Numbered from the stretch's first letter, positions 43,503 through 51,979 are shown. The stretch: DNA of 64,000 nucleotides from JAICSD01 sp035637115 (GCA_035637115.1 DASPXV010000197.1:12526-76525); one strand, 5' to 3'. Translations and numbers: made by a program. The notes: a model not told the origin generated them from the sequence alone.

Positions 43503-44534
43503 TCAGCGCATCGGAACACCGACGTTGGCGATCGTTTCTCCTTTGGTCATCGACGGGACGGCGCGGATGAAAAGAATGATGCCGCTCTCAGGCGCGCGCG
43601 CTTCGAGGATCGGCTTGCCAAGGTAGTCGGTGACGTATCCGACTTTCGCGCCTTTCTGCACGTATGACCCGCGCGTCACGAGTGGATAGAAAATGCCGGT
43701 GGCCTCGCTCGCGATCGTCGCGACCCGCTCGATCCACACCGGAGATTCGATGTTCGAAGGCGCGCCCGGCAGCATCTTCAGGTAGCGCATGACGGAGATC
43801 GATCCGTTGACGAGCGCATCCACGTCGCGCGGCTCGACCGTGCCGGCGTGCCCCGCCTCGGCGGTGAAGGAAGGCTTGCCGCGGGTGGACGCCGTGTTCT
43901 CGAGGTAACGGGATGCGGCGGGATCTTTGGGACGATCCGCCGAGATGATGATCGTGTCGAGCCCGAACGCGAGCAGCATCTCTCGCGACATCGCGTCCTG
44001 CTTCTCGTTGCCCGTCTTCGTCCAGTACGAGTAGGGGCGCAGGCTTTCATCGAGATCGCCTCCGTGCAGGTCGATCAGGTGGTCGCATTTCTCCACCACC
44101 TCGCGCGTCATCGCGAGCGACGCGCGTTCCGTCTGCGTTCCGTCGGCTTTGCCCGGATAAAACCGATTCATGCTCTTGCCGTCGACCGGGTTGACGTGCG
44201 CGATCTTCTGCTCGAACGACGGCACGTTGACGAGGGGTACGAGGATCACCGTGCCGCTGATCGCCTTCGCGTCGAGCTGCTGGATCAGCCGTTCGACGGC
44301 AATGATCGACGCGTACTCGGTGCCGTGCGCGCCGGAGACGATGGCGAGAACGGGACCGGGGCTGGCACCGTGGACGACCGCGACGGGAATCGACAGCGCC
44401 GCATCGCTGCCAGCGGGAACTTCAATGGCGCCGCGGCCCGTTTCCCCGCGCGGTACGGCGGCGGTGCCGACGCGGAAGACGGAATCCTGCGAGCCGAGCA
44501 GTAGCAGCGTGGCGGAGAGAACGAGGGGGTGCAT
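43503..44534 (-). CDS. Exported succinylglutamate desuccinylase/aspartoacylase-family zinc protein
   Basis: The start is ATG 44532-44534 (MHPLVLSATLLLLGSQDSVF), giving a short signal peptide; the open frame upstream to 44654 runs through the padR control region. The 343 residues have the zinc-carboxypeptidase-like M14 fold: AIVSGAHGTEYASIIAVERL (first His and Glu), VPLVNVPSFEQK, NRFYPGKADGTQTERASLAM, and HLIDLHGGDLDESLRPYSYW (second His). The C-terminal beta domain is YVQKGAKVGYVTDYLGKPILEARAPESG. Members deacylate amino-acid amides or related compounds. Here it is exported and leads a minus-strand operon with a permease and a HAD protein. Confidence 0.87.
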   Translation of the reverse strand: MHPLVLSATLLLLGSQDSVFRVGTAAVPRGETGRGAIEVPAGSDAALSIPVAVVHGASPGPVLAIVSGAHGTEYASIIAVERLIQQLDAKAISGTVILVPLVNVPSFEQKIAHVNPVDGKSMNRFYPGKADGTQTERASLAMTREVVEKCDHLIDLHGGDLDESLRPYSYWTKTGNEKQDAMSREMLLAFGLDTIIISADRPKDPAASRYLENTASTRGKPSFTAEAGHAGTVEPRDVDALVNGSISVMRYLKMLPGAPSNIESPVWIERVATIASEATGIFYPLVTRGSYVQKGAKVGYVTDYLGKPILEARAPESGIILFIRAVPSMTKGETIANVGVPMR

Positions 44535-44573
44535 GCGCCCTTGTACTCGATCGCGCCGAACGTTGCCAGCGAC

Positions 44574-44598
44574 TCTCATGTTGACGTCCAACATGAGA
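44574..44598. promoter_or_regulatory. Perfect palindrome, candidate PadR operator 1
   Basis: TCTCATGTTG and CAACATGAGA form perfect 10-bp arms around a 5-bp centre (ACGTC). The inner pattern ATGT-N9-ACAT is like the known PadR operator form of ATGT and ACAT half-sites. It covers the -35 box of the padR promoter. Confidence 0.75.
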
Positions 44599-44609
44599 CG
44601 GCATATGCT
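44581..44609 (+). promoter_or_regulatory. Candidate sigma-70 promoter of padR
   Basis: TTGACG (44581-44586) and TATGCT (44604-44609) are 17 bp apart. This is the best -35/-10 pair seen in the window and lies 17 bp before the padR ATG. Confidence 0.65.
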
Positions 44610-44611
44610 CC

Positions 44612-44626
44612 TGTTGGGAATCAACA
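44612..44626. promoter_or_regulatory. Candidate PadR operator 2
   Basis: TGTTG-GGAAT-CAACA repeats the half-sites and spacing of operator 1 (TGTTG-N5-CAACA). Its last base is the A of the padR start codon, so binding here would block transcript start or early elongation. Confidence 0.65.
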
Positions 44627-44967
44627 TGAACAAGGCAGACGTTCTCCAGGGCACGCTCGACCTGATGGTGCTGAAGACGCTCGAGTCGATGGGCCCGCTG
44701 CACGGCTACGGCATCGCGCAGCGCCTGCAGCAGGTGTCGGGCAGCCTTCTCCAGTTGAACCAGGGCACGTTGTACCCGGCGCTGCTGCGGCTCGAGCAGC
44801 GTGGGTGGATCAGCTCGAAGTGGGGGACGTCGGAAAACAACCGGCGCGCCCGCTTCTACGCGCTGACTCGCGCGGGACGACGCCAGCTGCTCCGCGAGGC
44901 CGAAGACTGGCACCGCATGGCCTCAATCATGACGCGCGTCCTCGGCGGGACGGAGGAGATGCCGTGA
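44626..44967 (+). CDS. PadR-family transcriptional repressor
   Basis: The start is ATG 44626 (MNKADVLQGTLDLMVLKTLE), 113 residues, the normal size for the short PadR class. It has the winged helix GPLHGYGIAQRLQQ, LQLNQGTLYPALLRLEQRGWI and the wing SKWGTSENNRRARFYALTRAGRRQL. In Acidobacteriota such regulators are typically encoded directly before an ADOP permease, as here, although that permease is now decayed. The gene has a good promoter with two matching operators, so it is likely self-regulated. PadR proteins often respond to small phenolic or drug-like ligands; the ligand here is unknown. Confidence 0.9.
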   Translation: MNKADVLQGTLDLMVLKTLESMGPLHGYGIAQRLQQVSGSLLQLNQGTLYPALLRLEQRGWISSKWGTSENNRRARFYALTRAGRRQLLREAEDWHRMASIMTRVLGGTEEMP

Positions 44968-45271
44968 TCGACTGGCGCGAACGCAGCCGGTCGTTCGAAA
45001 GCCTTGCGATGATGCGTTCGTGGGCGCCGACGCTTCTCACGAATGGTGAAGCGGAGCGGATCCCGGCGGTGCGCGTCAGCTGGAACTATTTCGACATGCT
45101 CGGCGTGCGGCCGGCGATCGGCCGCGGGTTTACGACCGACGACGACCGCCCCGACCACTGGCGAGTGCTGCTCCTGAGCGATCGTCTGTGGCGCTGGCGC
45201 TCGTCGCGCATTGGGTCCCCGTTCGGCGGGCCCTGCGGATCGATCCCGCGGACGCGCTGCGAGCGGAGTAG
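44965..45271 (+). pseudogene. Decayed ADOP permease with internal deletion
   Basis: From the GTG at 44965, which overlaps the padR stop, the frame reads VIDWRERSRSFESLAMMRSW, then AVRVSWNYFDMLGVRPAIGRGF and VLLLSDRLWRW, close to residues of the first periplasmic domain of the next permease. At about 45187-45195 the match jumps to the extreme C-terminus in another frame: LALVAHWVPVRRALRIDPADA and LRAE followed by TAG (45269-45271). The N-terminal membrane part, both FtsX blocks and the second periplasmic domain are missing. About 100 codons of a normal 880 are left. Confidence 0.85.
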
Positions 45272-45286
45272 CCGTCCGGCAAGGTC

Positions 45287-47944
45287 ATGACTGTTCGGGA
45301 GCTCATCACGCGCTTGAAAGCTGTCGCCGGTTTCGGCCGTCGCGATGACGATCTCGCGCGCGAGCTCGCGTTCCACGCGCAGATGCTGGAGGAGCGCCAC
45401 CGCGCGCGTGGCCTCACACCCGAAGCGGCGCGGCGAGCCGCGAGGCTGGAGCTCGGCGGCGACGCGCAGATTGCCGAAGAATGGCGCGACCAGCGCGGAC
45501 TGGCGTTCGTGGATACGTTGAAACAGGACGTGCGGTACGGACTGCGTGTATTGCGCCGTACGCCCGGTTTCACTGCTGCCGCGCTGCTCACGCTGACGCT
45601 CGGCATCGGGGCCAATACAGCGGTCTTTACGATCGTTTATGCCGTCATCCTGAAGCCGCTGCCGTATGCGGATCCAGATCGGCTCGTTACGATCGCGGAC
45701 CGGAACGCTGACGGCTCTGTGTCGGGTGTCGGGCTCGCGACGGTAACCGACTGGCGTGAGCGGAGTCGCAGCTTCGAGCAATTCGCGATGCTGCGTTTGT
45801 GGATGCCGACTGTGGTCAGTAACGGTGAAGGAGAGCGGCTCCCGGCCGTGCGTGTGAGCTGGAACTACTTCGACGTCATGGGCGCGCATCCCGTTCTCGG
45901 CCGCAGCTTCACCCCAGAGGACGATCGCGAGGACGGCTGGCACGTGCTGGTGCTGAGCGATCGCCTGTGGCGTCGGCGTTTCCGCGCCGATCCGCTGGTG
46001 GTGGGACGCACGGTGGAGGTGAACGATCAGGCGTTCCGCATTATCGGCGTCATGCCGGCGTCCTTCGAACCTCTCGATGCGCAGCGCTACTTCAACACGT
46101 CCGCCGAAGTCTGGGTGCCGATCGGAGACGACCAGGCGGGGTGCCGTCTGCGCTGCCGACCCGTTTACGCGATAGGGCGGTTGAAGGAAGGCATCACCGT
46201 GGCTGCCGCGATGACCGAGATGAACGGCATCCGAGAGCAGCTGCGCAGGGAATACCCGGCGGATTATCCCGCGGGTGCCATTTCGGTGATGCCGATGCAC
46301 GAAGCGCTCACCGGTCACGTACGAACGGCCCTGAACGTCTTGCTCGCGTCGGTTGGCTTGGTGCTGCTCATCGCATGCGCGAACGTCGCGAACCTGCTCG
46401 TGGCACGCGCTGCCGCGCGCGGCCGCGAGCTCTCGCTGCGGGCCGCTCTTGGTGCCGGGCGCGGGCGGATCGCGCGTCAGCTCCTCACCGAGAGCCTGCT
46501 TCTCAGCGCCGGCGGTGCGCTGGGCGGGCTGCTTCTCGCGATGATCGCGATTCGCGGCCTTGCGTTGATCGCGCCCGTGACCTTGCCGCGGGTGGAGCAC
46601 GTCGCGATCGACGGCCGCGTCCTGGTCTTTACGGCAGCGATCGCGGTGCTGACGAGCGCCCTGTTCGGGCTTTTGCCGGCCTGGCGCGCCGGCGCCACCG
46701 ATGCGCAACAGGCGCTCGCGATTGACTCGCGGACCAGCGCTGGCGGTCGATCGCGGATCCGCGCCATCCTTGTCGTAGCGGACCTCGTGCTCGCACTCGT
46801 CCTGCTCGCGGGCGCGGGGTTGATGATCCGCACCGTCGCGGCCCTCACGCACGTCAGCCGCGGCTTCGACGCCGAACGCGTCCTGTCGCTGCAGTTCGCA
46901 CTCACCGGCAAAGCCTTCGGCGACGATCGCACAATCGTCGCGTTTCAGCAGCGCGCGCTCGACAGGATACGGACGATACCGGGTATCGAGAGCGCGGCGT
47001 TGGCCGGGCAGATCCCCTTCGCGCGAGCGGGAGGCGGCGCGGGCGACTGCTGGGGATTCCATGTCGCGGGGCGAATGAACGCAAATCCGGCGGCCGATCC
47101 CTGTGTCGAGCGGTTCGCAATCACGCCCGAGTACTTCCGCGTGCTCGGCATCCCTGTGCTGTCGGGACGCGCCTTCACCGCCGAAGATACGTCGGACGCG
47201 CAGCGTGTCATCGTGATCTCACACTCGATCGCGAAAGCGTTGTGGGGAACAGCAGATCCCATCGGCTCGCAGGTCCGGATCGGCAGCGCCGCGCGAGGCG
47301 CGTGGCGAACGGTGGTGGGCGTGGTCGGGGACGTGCACGTCGACGATCTCGCGGCTCCCGTCGTGCCCGCGATGTACACACCGGAAACGCAAATCACATC
47401 CGCGTACCTGACGGCGATCGTCAAGTCATCGGGCGATGACGCGGCGTCACTGGCGCCGTCCGTCCAGCGCGCCCTCCACGAGCTCGATCCCGGCGTGCCG
47501 GTGTATGGTGTCGCCACGCTGACGTCGCTCGTCGACAAGTCCTCGGCGCAGCGCCTCTTCGTCACGCGGCTGCTCGCCGGATTTGCCGCGGCCGCCGTGC
47601 TGCTCGCGGCGATCGGTCTTTACGGCGTCGTCTCATACGGCGTCGCGCTTCGTACGCGCGAGGTCGGCGTCCGCGTCGCGCTGGGTGCGCAGCGCGCGGA
47701 CGTGGTGCGGCTTGTCCTCACTGGTGGCTTGAAGCTCGTCGTGCTCGGCGTTGCAGGAGGGCTGGCCGCCGCAGCCGCGAGCACGCGCCTGCTCGCGACT
47801 CTCGTGTTCGGTGTTCGCCCGATCGATCCGCTCACATTCGCGGCCGCGGCAGGTCTGCTGACGCTGGTCGCGCTTCTCGCCCACTGGGTGCCCATCCGCC
47901 GCGCCCTTCGCATCGATCCCGCGGCGGCGCTGCGAGCCGAGTAG
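45287..47944 (+). CDS. ADOP permease with N-terminal prefix domain
   Basis: An 885-residue permease, the longest here. About 75 extra residues at the start (MTVRELITRLKAVAGF, DDDLARELAFHAQMLEERHR, AARRAARLELGG) form the permease prefix domain known from many ADOPs. The double MacB unit follows, from VRYGLRVLRRTPGFTAAALL and LGIGANTAVFTIVYAVILKPL. The first FtsX block is LLIACANVANLLVARAAARGRELSLRAALGAGRG, and the end is WVPIRRALRIDPAAALRAE. Sequence in the first periplasmic domain closely matches the decayed copy just upstream, which makes the two a tandem duplication under padR. Its stop TAG is part of the second palindromic element. Confidence 0.93.
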   Translation: MTVRELITRLKAVAGFGRRDDDLARELAFHAQMLEERHRARGLTPEAARRAARLELGGDAQIAEEWRDQRGLAFVDTLKQDVRYGLRVLRRTPGFTAAALLTLTLGIGANTAVFTIVYAVILKPLPYADPDRLVTIADRNADGSVSGVGLATVTDWRERSRSFEQFAMLRLWMPTVVSNGEGERLPAVRVSWNYFDVMGAHPVLGRSFTPEDDREDGWHVLVLSDRLWRRRFRADPLVVGRTVEVNDQAFRIIGVMPASFEPLDAQRYFNTSAEVWVPIGDDQAGCRLRCRPVYAIGRLKEGITVAAAMTEMNGIREQLRREYPADYPAGAISVMPMHEALTGHVRTALNVLLASVGLVLLIACANVANLLVARAAARGRELSLRAALGAGRGRIARQLLTESLLLSAGGALGGLLLAMIAIRGLALIAPVTLPRVEHVAIDGRVLVFTAAIAVLTSALFGLLPAWRAGATDAQQALAIDSRTSAGGRSRIRAILVVADLVLALVLLAGAGLMIRTVAALTHVSRGFDAERVLSLQFALTGKAFGDDRTIVAFQQRALDRIRTIPGIESAALAGQIPFARAGGGAGDCWGFHVAGRMNANPAADPCVERFAITPEYFRVLGIPVLSGRAFTAEDTSDAQRVIVISHSIAKALWGTADPIGSQVRIGSAARGAWRTVVGVVGDVHVDDLAAPVVPAMYTPETQITSAYLTAIVKSSGDDAASLAPSVQRALHELDPGVPVYGVATLTSLVDKSSAQRLFVTRLLAGFAAAAVLLAAIGLYGVVSYGVALRTREVGVRVALGAQRADVVRLVLTGGLKLVVLGVAGGLAAAAASTRLLATLVFGVRPIDPLTFAAAAGLLTLVALLAHWVPIRRALRIDPAAALRAE

Positions 47945-48105
47945 TGTCCCGTGTCAGAAGTCCTGTGCCGCACTGAGGGTGGCGATGCGCCCGGCTGGCA
48001 AGGCGCGACGACCGAGCATGCCGGGAGTATGTGAGGGAGGACCAAACGCCGTCAGGCGGGATGCAGCGCCAGCCGAATGCAACAGGACTTCTGACACGGG
48101 ACACT
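47943..48105 (+). repeat. Palindromic element, copy 2 (complete, 163 bp)
   Basis: The outer 24 bases (47943-47966, beginning AGTGTCCCGTG) and 48082-48105 are perfect inverted repeats. The core GGCAAGGCGCGACGACCGAG (47997-48016) and the CCGGGAGTAT that follows match copy 1, with the small hairpin reading CATGC-CGGGA-GTATG. The outer arms differ greatly in sequence from copy 1 but pair perfectly with each other. With the T at 47942 the left end is TAG, the stop of the permease gene. About 56 bp then separate it from hrpB. Confidence 0.9.
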
Positions 48106-48161
48106 GGGGCCACAGACCAACACAGGCCGACGCGGAGTTTGATCGTTATGCTCTGTAGTCT

Positions 48162-50474
48162 GTGGTTGCGCTACCGATCGATCCGTATCTGCCGCAGATT
48201 GTTGCCGCCGTCCGGTCACGGCGGGCGGTGATTCTGTCGGCGGCTCCTGGAGCGGGAAAGACGACGCGGGTGCCGCCGGCGCTGGCGGCGGATGGGGCCG
48301 TGCTCGTGCTGCAGCCGCGGCGCGTGGCGGCGAGATCGATGGCGCGGCGGATCGCTGCCGAGCAGGGATGGACGCTTGGACGCGAAGTCGGATGGCACGT
48401 GCGGTTCGAGCGCAGGTTCACGTCCGAATCGCGCGTGGTGTTCGCGACGGAAGGGATTCTGACGGCGCGGCTCCAGCAGGATCCGCTGCTTGCGGATTTC
48501 ACGACGATCGTCCTCGACGAATTCCACGAGCGCAGCGTGCACGCGGATGTCGGCCTCGCGCTCGCGCGGCAGGCGTGGCGCGCGCGCGACGATCTACGGC
48601 TCGTGGTGATGTCCGCCACCCTGGAGTCGAGCGCCCTCGCGGCGTTCCTGAATGAGTGTCCTGTCATCGCAGTGCCAGGGCGGCTGCATCCTTTAGATCT
48701 CGACTACCGGCCAGGGCAGTCCGTCACGGCCGCCGTTCGCGACGTGCTGCAGCAGACACTCGGAAACGTTCTTTGTTTTCTTCCCGGGGCTCCGGAGATC
48801 AATCGCGCATTGCCGGAGGTCCGCGCGGCGACAGATCCGTCGATCGACGTCGTTCCGCTGCACGGCTCGCTCCCGGCAGACGAACAGGATCGCGCTATCG
48901 CGGAAGCGGAACGGCGGCGCGTCATTCTCGCCACGAATATCGCGGAGACCTCGCTGACCGTTGCGGGCGTGACCGCGGTGATCGATGCCGGCTACCAGAA
49001 GGTGGCGCGGTTCGATCCGGATCGCGGGATTGATTCGCTCGAGCTCGAACGGATTCCCGCTGATTCCGCGGAGCAGCGCGCCGGTCGCGCCGGACGGCTC
49101 GGTCCCGGCCGTGTGCGTCGGCTATGGGATCACGCCGATCGACTGCGCCCTCGCGGCGAGCCCGAGATCCATCGCATCGATCTGTCGGAAACCGTGCTCG
49201 ACATCCTCGCGTGGGGCGGCGATCCGCGATCTTTTGAATGGTTCGATGCGCCGGACGCGGATCGTATCGACGCGGCGCTCGCATTGCTCGGGCAGCTCGG
49301 CGCCGTCCGCGACGGAAAGGTAACGGCGCTCGGCGTGCTGATGAAAGGGTTGCCGCTTCATCCGCGCCTGTCGCGGATGCTCCTCGAATCCGCTGGCAGC
49401 CGGCAGGTCGCGCTCGCGTGCGCGCTCCTGTCCGAACGTCACGCCTGGCCGCGGCATGGAACGACGACCACAAGCGACTTGCTGACAGCCGTCGATGATG
49501 CGCGCGGAGTGCCGCCGCACGCGCAGGAGGTTGCGCGGCGCATTGGCGATCTCGCGCGCGAAGCGATACAAGGCTCCCGCGCCACGAGTGGAGAAGCGGG
49601 CTTTCTGCGAGCCATCTTTACGGGATATCCGGATCGTGTCGCGCGTCGCCGCGAGCCTGGCTCGCCGCGGTTCCTGCTTGCGTCGGGGCACGGTGCGGTG
49701 CTCGGACGCGACAGCGGCGTGCGCGATGCGGAGTTCATCGTTGCGATCGACGTCCAGGCAGGACGCCGCGGCGAAGGCGCCGAAGCGTTGATTCGCATCG
49801 CCAGCGCTGTCGATCCTGGCTGGCTGGAGCCGACCGACATTCGGCTGGAGCACGCGATCGTGGACGGCCGCGTCCGCGCCACTGCGCGGACGTACTACGG
49901 CGCGATTCCGCTCGTCGAGCGGCCTGGTACGCCTGATGCGGCGGAGACGTCGCGTCTGCTCGCCGAGACATATCGCGCGCGCGGTTGGCGATCGGATGAT
50001 CAACAATTGTTCCGGCGCATGCGCTTCGCGCAGCTCGATGTCGACGAAGACAAGCTGCTGCTCCATGCCACTGCCGGAAAGAAAAGTCTCGATCAGATCG
50101 ATCTGCCTGGCGCGCTCGAGTGGTCGTCAGCGCGCGAGCTCGATCGGCGCGCCCCGCAGACGCTTCCGCTTCCGAGCGGCCGTGCGGCGCGTCTCCTCTA
50201 TCACGAGGACGGCAGCGTCAGCGCGGCGGTGAAGCTGCAGGAGTTGTTCGGCCTCGCCGAATCACCGCGGCTCGGGCCTGGCCACGAGCCCGTCGTCTTC
50301 GAGCTGCTGGCGCCGAACGGCCGTGCGGTGCAGACCACGCGCGATCTGCGCAGCTTCTGGAACACGACCTATCAGGGAGTGCGGAAGGAACTCCGCGGCC
50401 GCTACCCGCGCCACCCGTGGCCCGAAGATCCCTGGACCGCGCCGCCGACTGCGCGCGCAAAGCCGCATCGGTGA
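48162..50474 (+). CDS. hrpB: ATP-dependent RNA helicase HrpB
   Basis: A 770-residue DExH helicase from GTG 48162. Motif I is SAAPGAGKTTRVPPAL. Ia is VLQPRRVAARSMARRIA, II LDEFHERSVHADVGLAL, and III VVMSATLES. Motif IV is CFLPG, V ATNIAETSLTVAGVTAVIDAG, and VI QRAGRAGRLGPGRVRRLW. The HrpB C-terminal region (FSLAESPRLGPG-like GLAESPRLGPGHEPVVFELL, LRSFWNTTYQGVRKELRGRYPRHPWPEDP) is complete. HrpB is a cytoplasmic helicase of the DEAH/RHA group with a role that is poorly defined. The gene stands alone; TCGAAGG-type repeats begin a few bases after its stop. Confidence 0.94.
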   Translation: MVALPIDPYLPQIVAAVRSRRAVILSAAPGAGKTTRVPPALAADGAVLVLQPRRVAARSMARRIAAEQGWTLGREVGWHVRFERRFTSESRVVFATEGILTARLQQDPLLADFTTIVLDEFHERSVHADVGLALARQAWRARDDLRLVVMSATLESSALAAFLNECPVIAVPGRLHPLDLDYRPGQSVTAAVRDVLQQTLGNVLCFLPGAPEINRALPEVRAATDPSIDVVPLHGSLPADEQDRAIAEAERRRVILATNIAETSLTVAGVTAVIDAGYQKVARFDPDRGIDSLELERIPADSAEQRAGRAGRLGPGRVRRLWDHADRLRPRGEPEIHRIDLSETVLDILAWGGDPRSFEWFDAPDADRIDAALALLGQLGAVRDGKVTALGVLMKGLPLHPRLSRMLLESAGSRQVALACALLSERHAWPRHGTTTTSDLLTAVDDARGVPPHAQEVARRIGDLAREAIQGSRATSGEAGFLRAIFTGYPDRVARRREPGSPRFLLASGHGAVLGRDSGVRDAEFIVAIDVQAGRRGEGAEALIRIASAVDPGWLEPTDIRLEHAIVDGRVRATARTYYGAIPLVERPGTPDAAETSRLLAETYRARGWRSDDQQLFRRMRFAQLDVDEDKLLLHATAGKKSLDQIDLPGALEWSSARELDRRAPQTLPLPSGRAARLLYHEDGSVSAAVKLQELFGLAESPRLGPGHEPVVFELLAPNGRAVQTTRDLRSFWNTTYQGVRKELRGRYPRHPWPEDPWTAPPTARAKPHR

Positions 50475-50477
50475 GCC

Positions 50478-50896
50478 TTTGAACTCGAAGGAGTCGAAGG
50501 GATCGAAGAGTCTCGAAGGAGCTCTGTAAGATCACGTCGAAGGGTCGAAGGTCGAAGGAGCTTTGTAAATCACGTCGAAGGTTCGAAGGTCGAAGGTTCT
50601 GGCGAGTCGTTAGAGACAACTTCGACCTTCGACGCTTCGAAGCCGAGCGGCGCCTTCGAGCTCCTTCGACCGTCGCACCTTCGACCTGATTTCGCAGAGA
50701 TCCTTCGAGCGTCTTCGATACCTTCGCACCTTCGACCTGATTTTGCAGAGATCCTTCGACCGCTTTCGATACCTTCGATCCCTTCGAGTTCAATTACAAG
50801 CCCCGCAACTGCTAGCTCCGTCGACCTTCGCACCTTCGACGTGACCTGGAAAGCTCCTTCGACCCCCTTCGATACCTTCGATCCCTTCGAGTTCAA
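50478..50896. repeat. TCGAAGG-rich inverted repeat block, locus 1
   Basis: About 420 bp made mainly of CGAAGG/CCTTCG units. It begins with AACTCGAAGG (50482) and ends with CCTTCGAGTT (50884-50893), so the block is bounded by inverted copies. Inside, a segment running ATACCTTCGATCCC and on to ACTGCT occurs twice as a direct repeat (about 50768-50815 and 50870-50917). The second copy covers the stop and last codons of the kinase-like gene. Open frames in the block (up to 191 codons) are simple-repeat artefacts. No gene, promoter or RNA is visible. Confidence 0.88.
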
Positions 50897-51913
50897 TTAC
50901 AAGGCTCGCAACTGCTCGATGCGCGAGCGCAGCGACGCCGTGAAGGACTCGACTTCCTCCGGGGTGGCGCCGCTCGCGCGGAGCGCGTCGCGCAGCTGGT
51001 TGTCGGCGATGCGCCCGAGGTACTTGCACAGCCATCGGACGTCGGCAACCGTGATGCTTGCGCGCGCGTCCGCGGTGCGCTGCCCGGTATAACCGAACTG
51101 CACGAATCCCTCAGTGACGCCGGTGACGAACTGCGGCGTCTGCGCCGCGAAGCCTTCCGGATCCCATCTTCCCCGCGTGACGACCGTGCCGCCCCACCTG
51201 CCCATCGATCCGCCCCAGTCGACGATCAGGTAACGCGCCTCGCGCCTCCAGCGCGATACGCGCGTGACGTAGATCGCGGTGTTCGATCCGCGCGCCACGT
51301 CGCGCTGATCCTTGTTGTCCCAGTTCGAGATCAACATCAGGATCACCTTGAGGCCGGCGAGCTGCGGCGTCCCGACGAACGGATTCGACGTCCACGACCA
51401 GCTGTGCTCCTCGAACAGTTTCAGCACGTCCGGATCGTCCAGCTCGAACCGCGCGTCAGCGAACGCGCCGTTCTCATTCACACAGTGCGCGGCGCGCGTC
51501 AGCTTGCCCGCGCCGTCGATTGTTCCGGCAGCGACGCGATGCGTGACTTCGGCGAAGTAGCCGCACGCCCACGCGAGCCGCACCGCGAACGTTTCGCACG
51601 GCACCTCCTGCCCCCACTTCACTCGCCAGCGGCGCCCGTTCGCGTCGCGCACCGAGACGCACGGCTGTGAGCCCGACGAATGCTCTTCAATGAATTGAAA
51701 CGGAGGTTTCGGCGCCTGCGCGGCGCCGCCTGGTCCTGACGACATGTCGAGCTCTTCGACAACGCCGGGATCGCGCCAGAGGCGATCGCGCACGCCGAAC
51801 AACGGTCGCGGTCCCGCTTTGCGCAGCTTGTAGAAGCCGACGGTCCGCCAGAAGAGCAGCAGCCCGAGGTAGGCCGCGACAACGACGACGACGACCCACG
51901 CGACGTAGGACAA
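50897..51913 (-). CDS. Membrane-anchored protein with kinase-like features
   Basis: A 338-residue protein with one N-terminal helix (YVAWVVVVVVAAYLGLLLFW) and a large soluble domain of no family I can name. Several short stretches fit the layout of HipA/FAM20/PI-kinase-like folds: WRVKWGQEVPCETFAVRLAW (Lys99, Glu107), LKVILMLISNWDNKDQRD (Asp199, Asn200) and YLIVDWGGSMGRWGG (Asp232 with glycines). A possible second Asn (SNTAIYV) lies between the last two. This is inference from motif order, not a match. It converges with hrpB across the repeat block. Its last codons RIEQLRAL are duplicated inside that block. Confidence 0.6.
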   Translation of the reverse strand: MSYVAWVVVVVVAAYLGLLLFWRTVGFYKLRKAGPRPLFGVRDRLWRDPGVVEELDMSSGPGGAAQAPKPPFQFIEEHSSGSQPCVSVRDANGRRWRVKWGQEVPCETFAVRLAWACGYFAEVTHRVAAGTIDGAGKLTRAAHCVNENGAFADARFELDDPDVLKLFEEHSWSWTSNPFVGTPQLAGLKVILMLISNWDNKDQRDVARGSNTAIYVTRVSRWRREARYLIVDWGGSMGRWGGTVVTRGRWDPEGFAAQTPQFVTGVTEGFVQFGYTGQRTADARASITVADVRWLCKYLGRIADNQLRDALRASGATPEEVESFTASLRSRIEQLRAL

Positions 51914-51979
51914 AACCTTACCTGCTCAACGCGTGTCGATTGATTAAACCCGCATGCCGGCGGTGGAGTCTAAGGCTCC

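Noticed and set aside
50478..50896. A 191-codon minus-strand frame in the CGAAGG block as a gene
   Set aside because: It is made of repeated NSKGSKVSK/EGSLQNQVEG units that follow from the DNA repeat, with no ribosome binding site and no domain.
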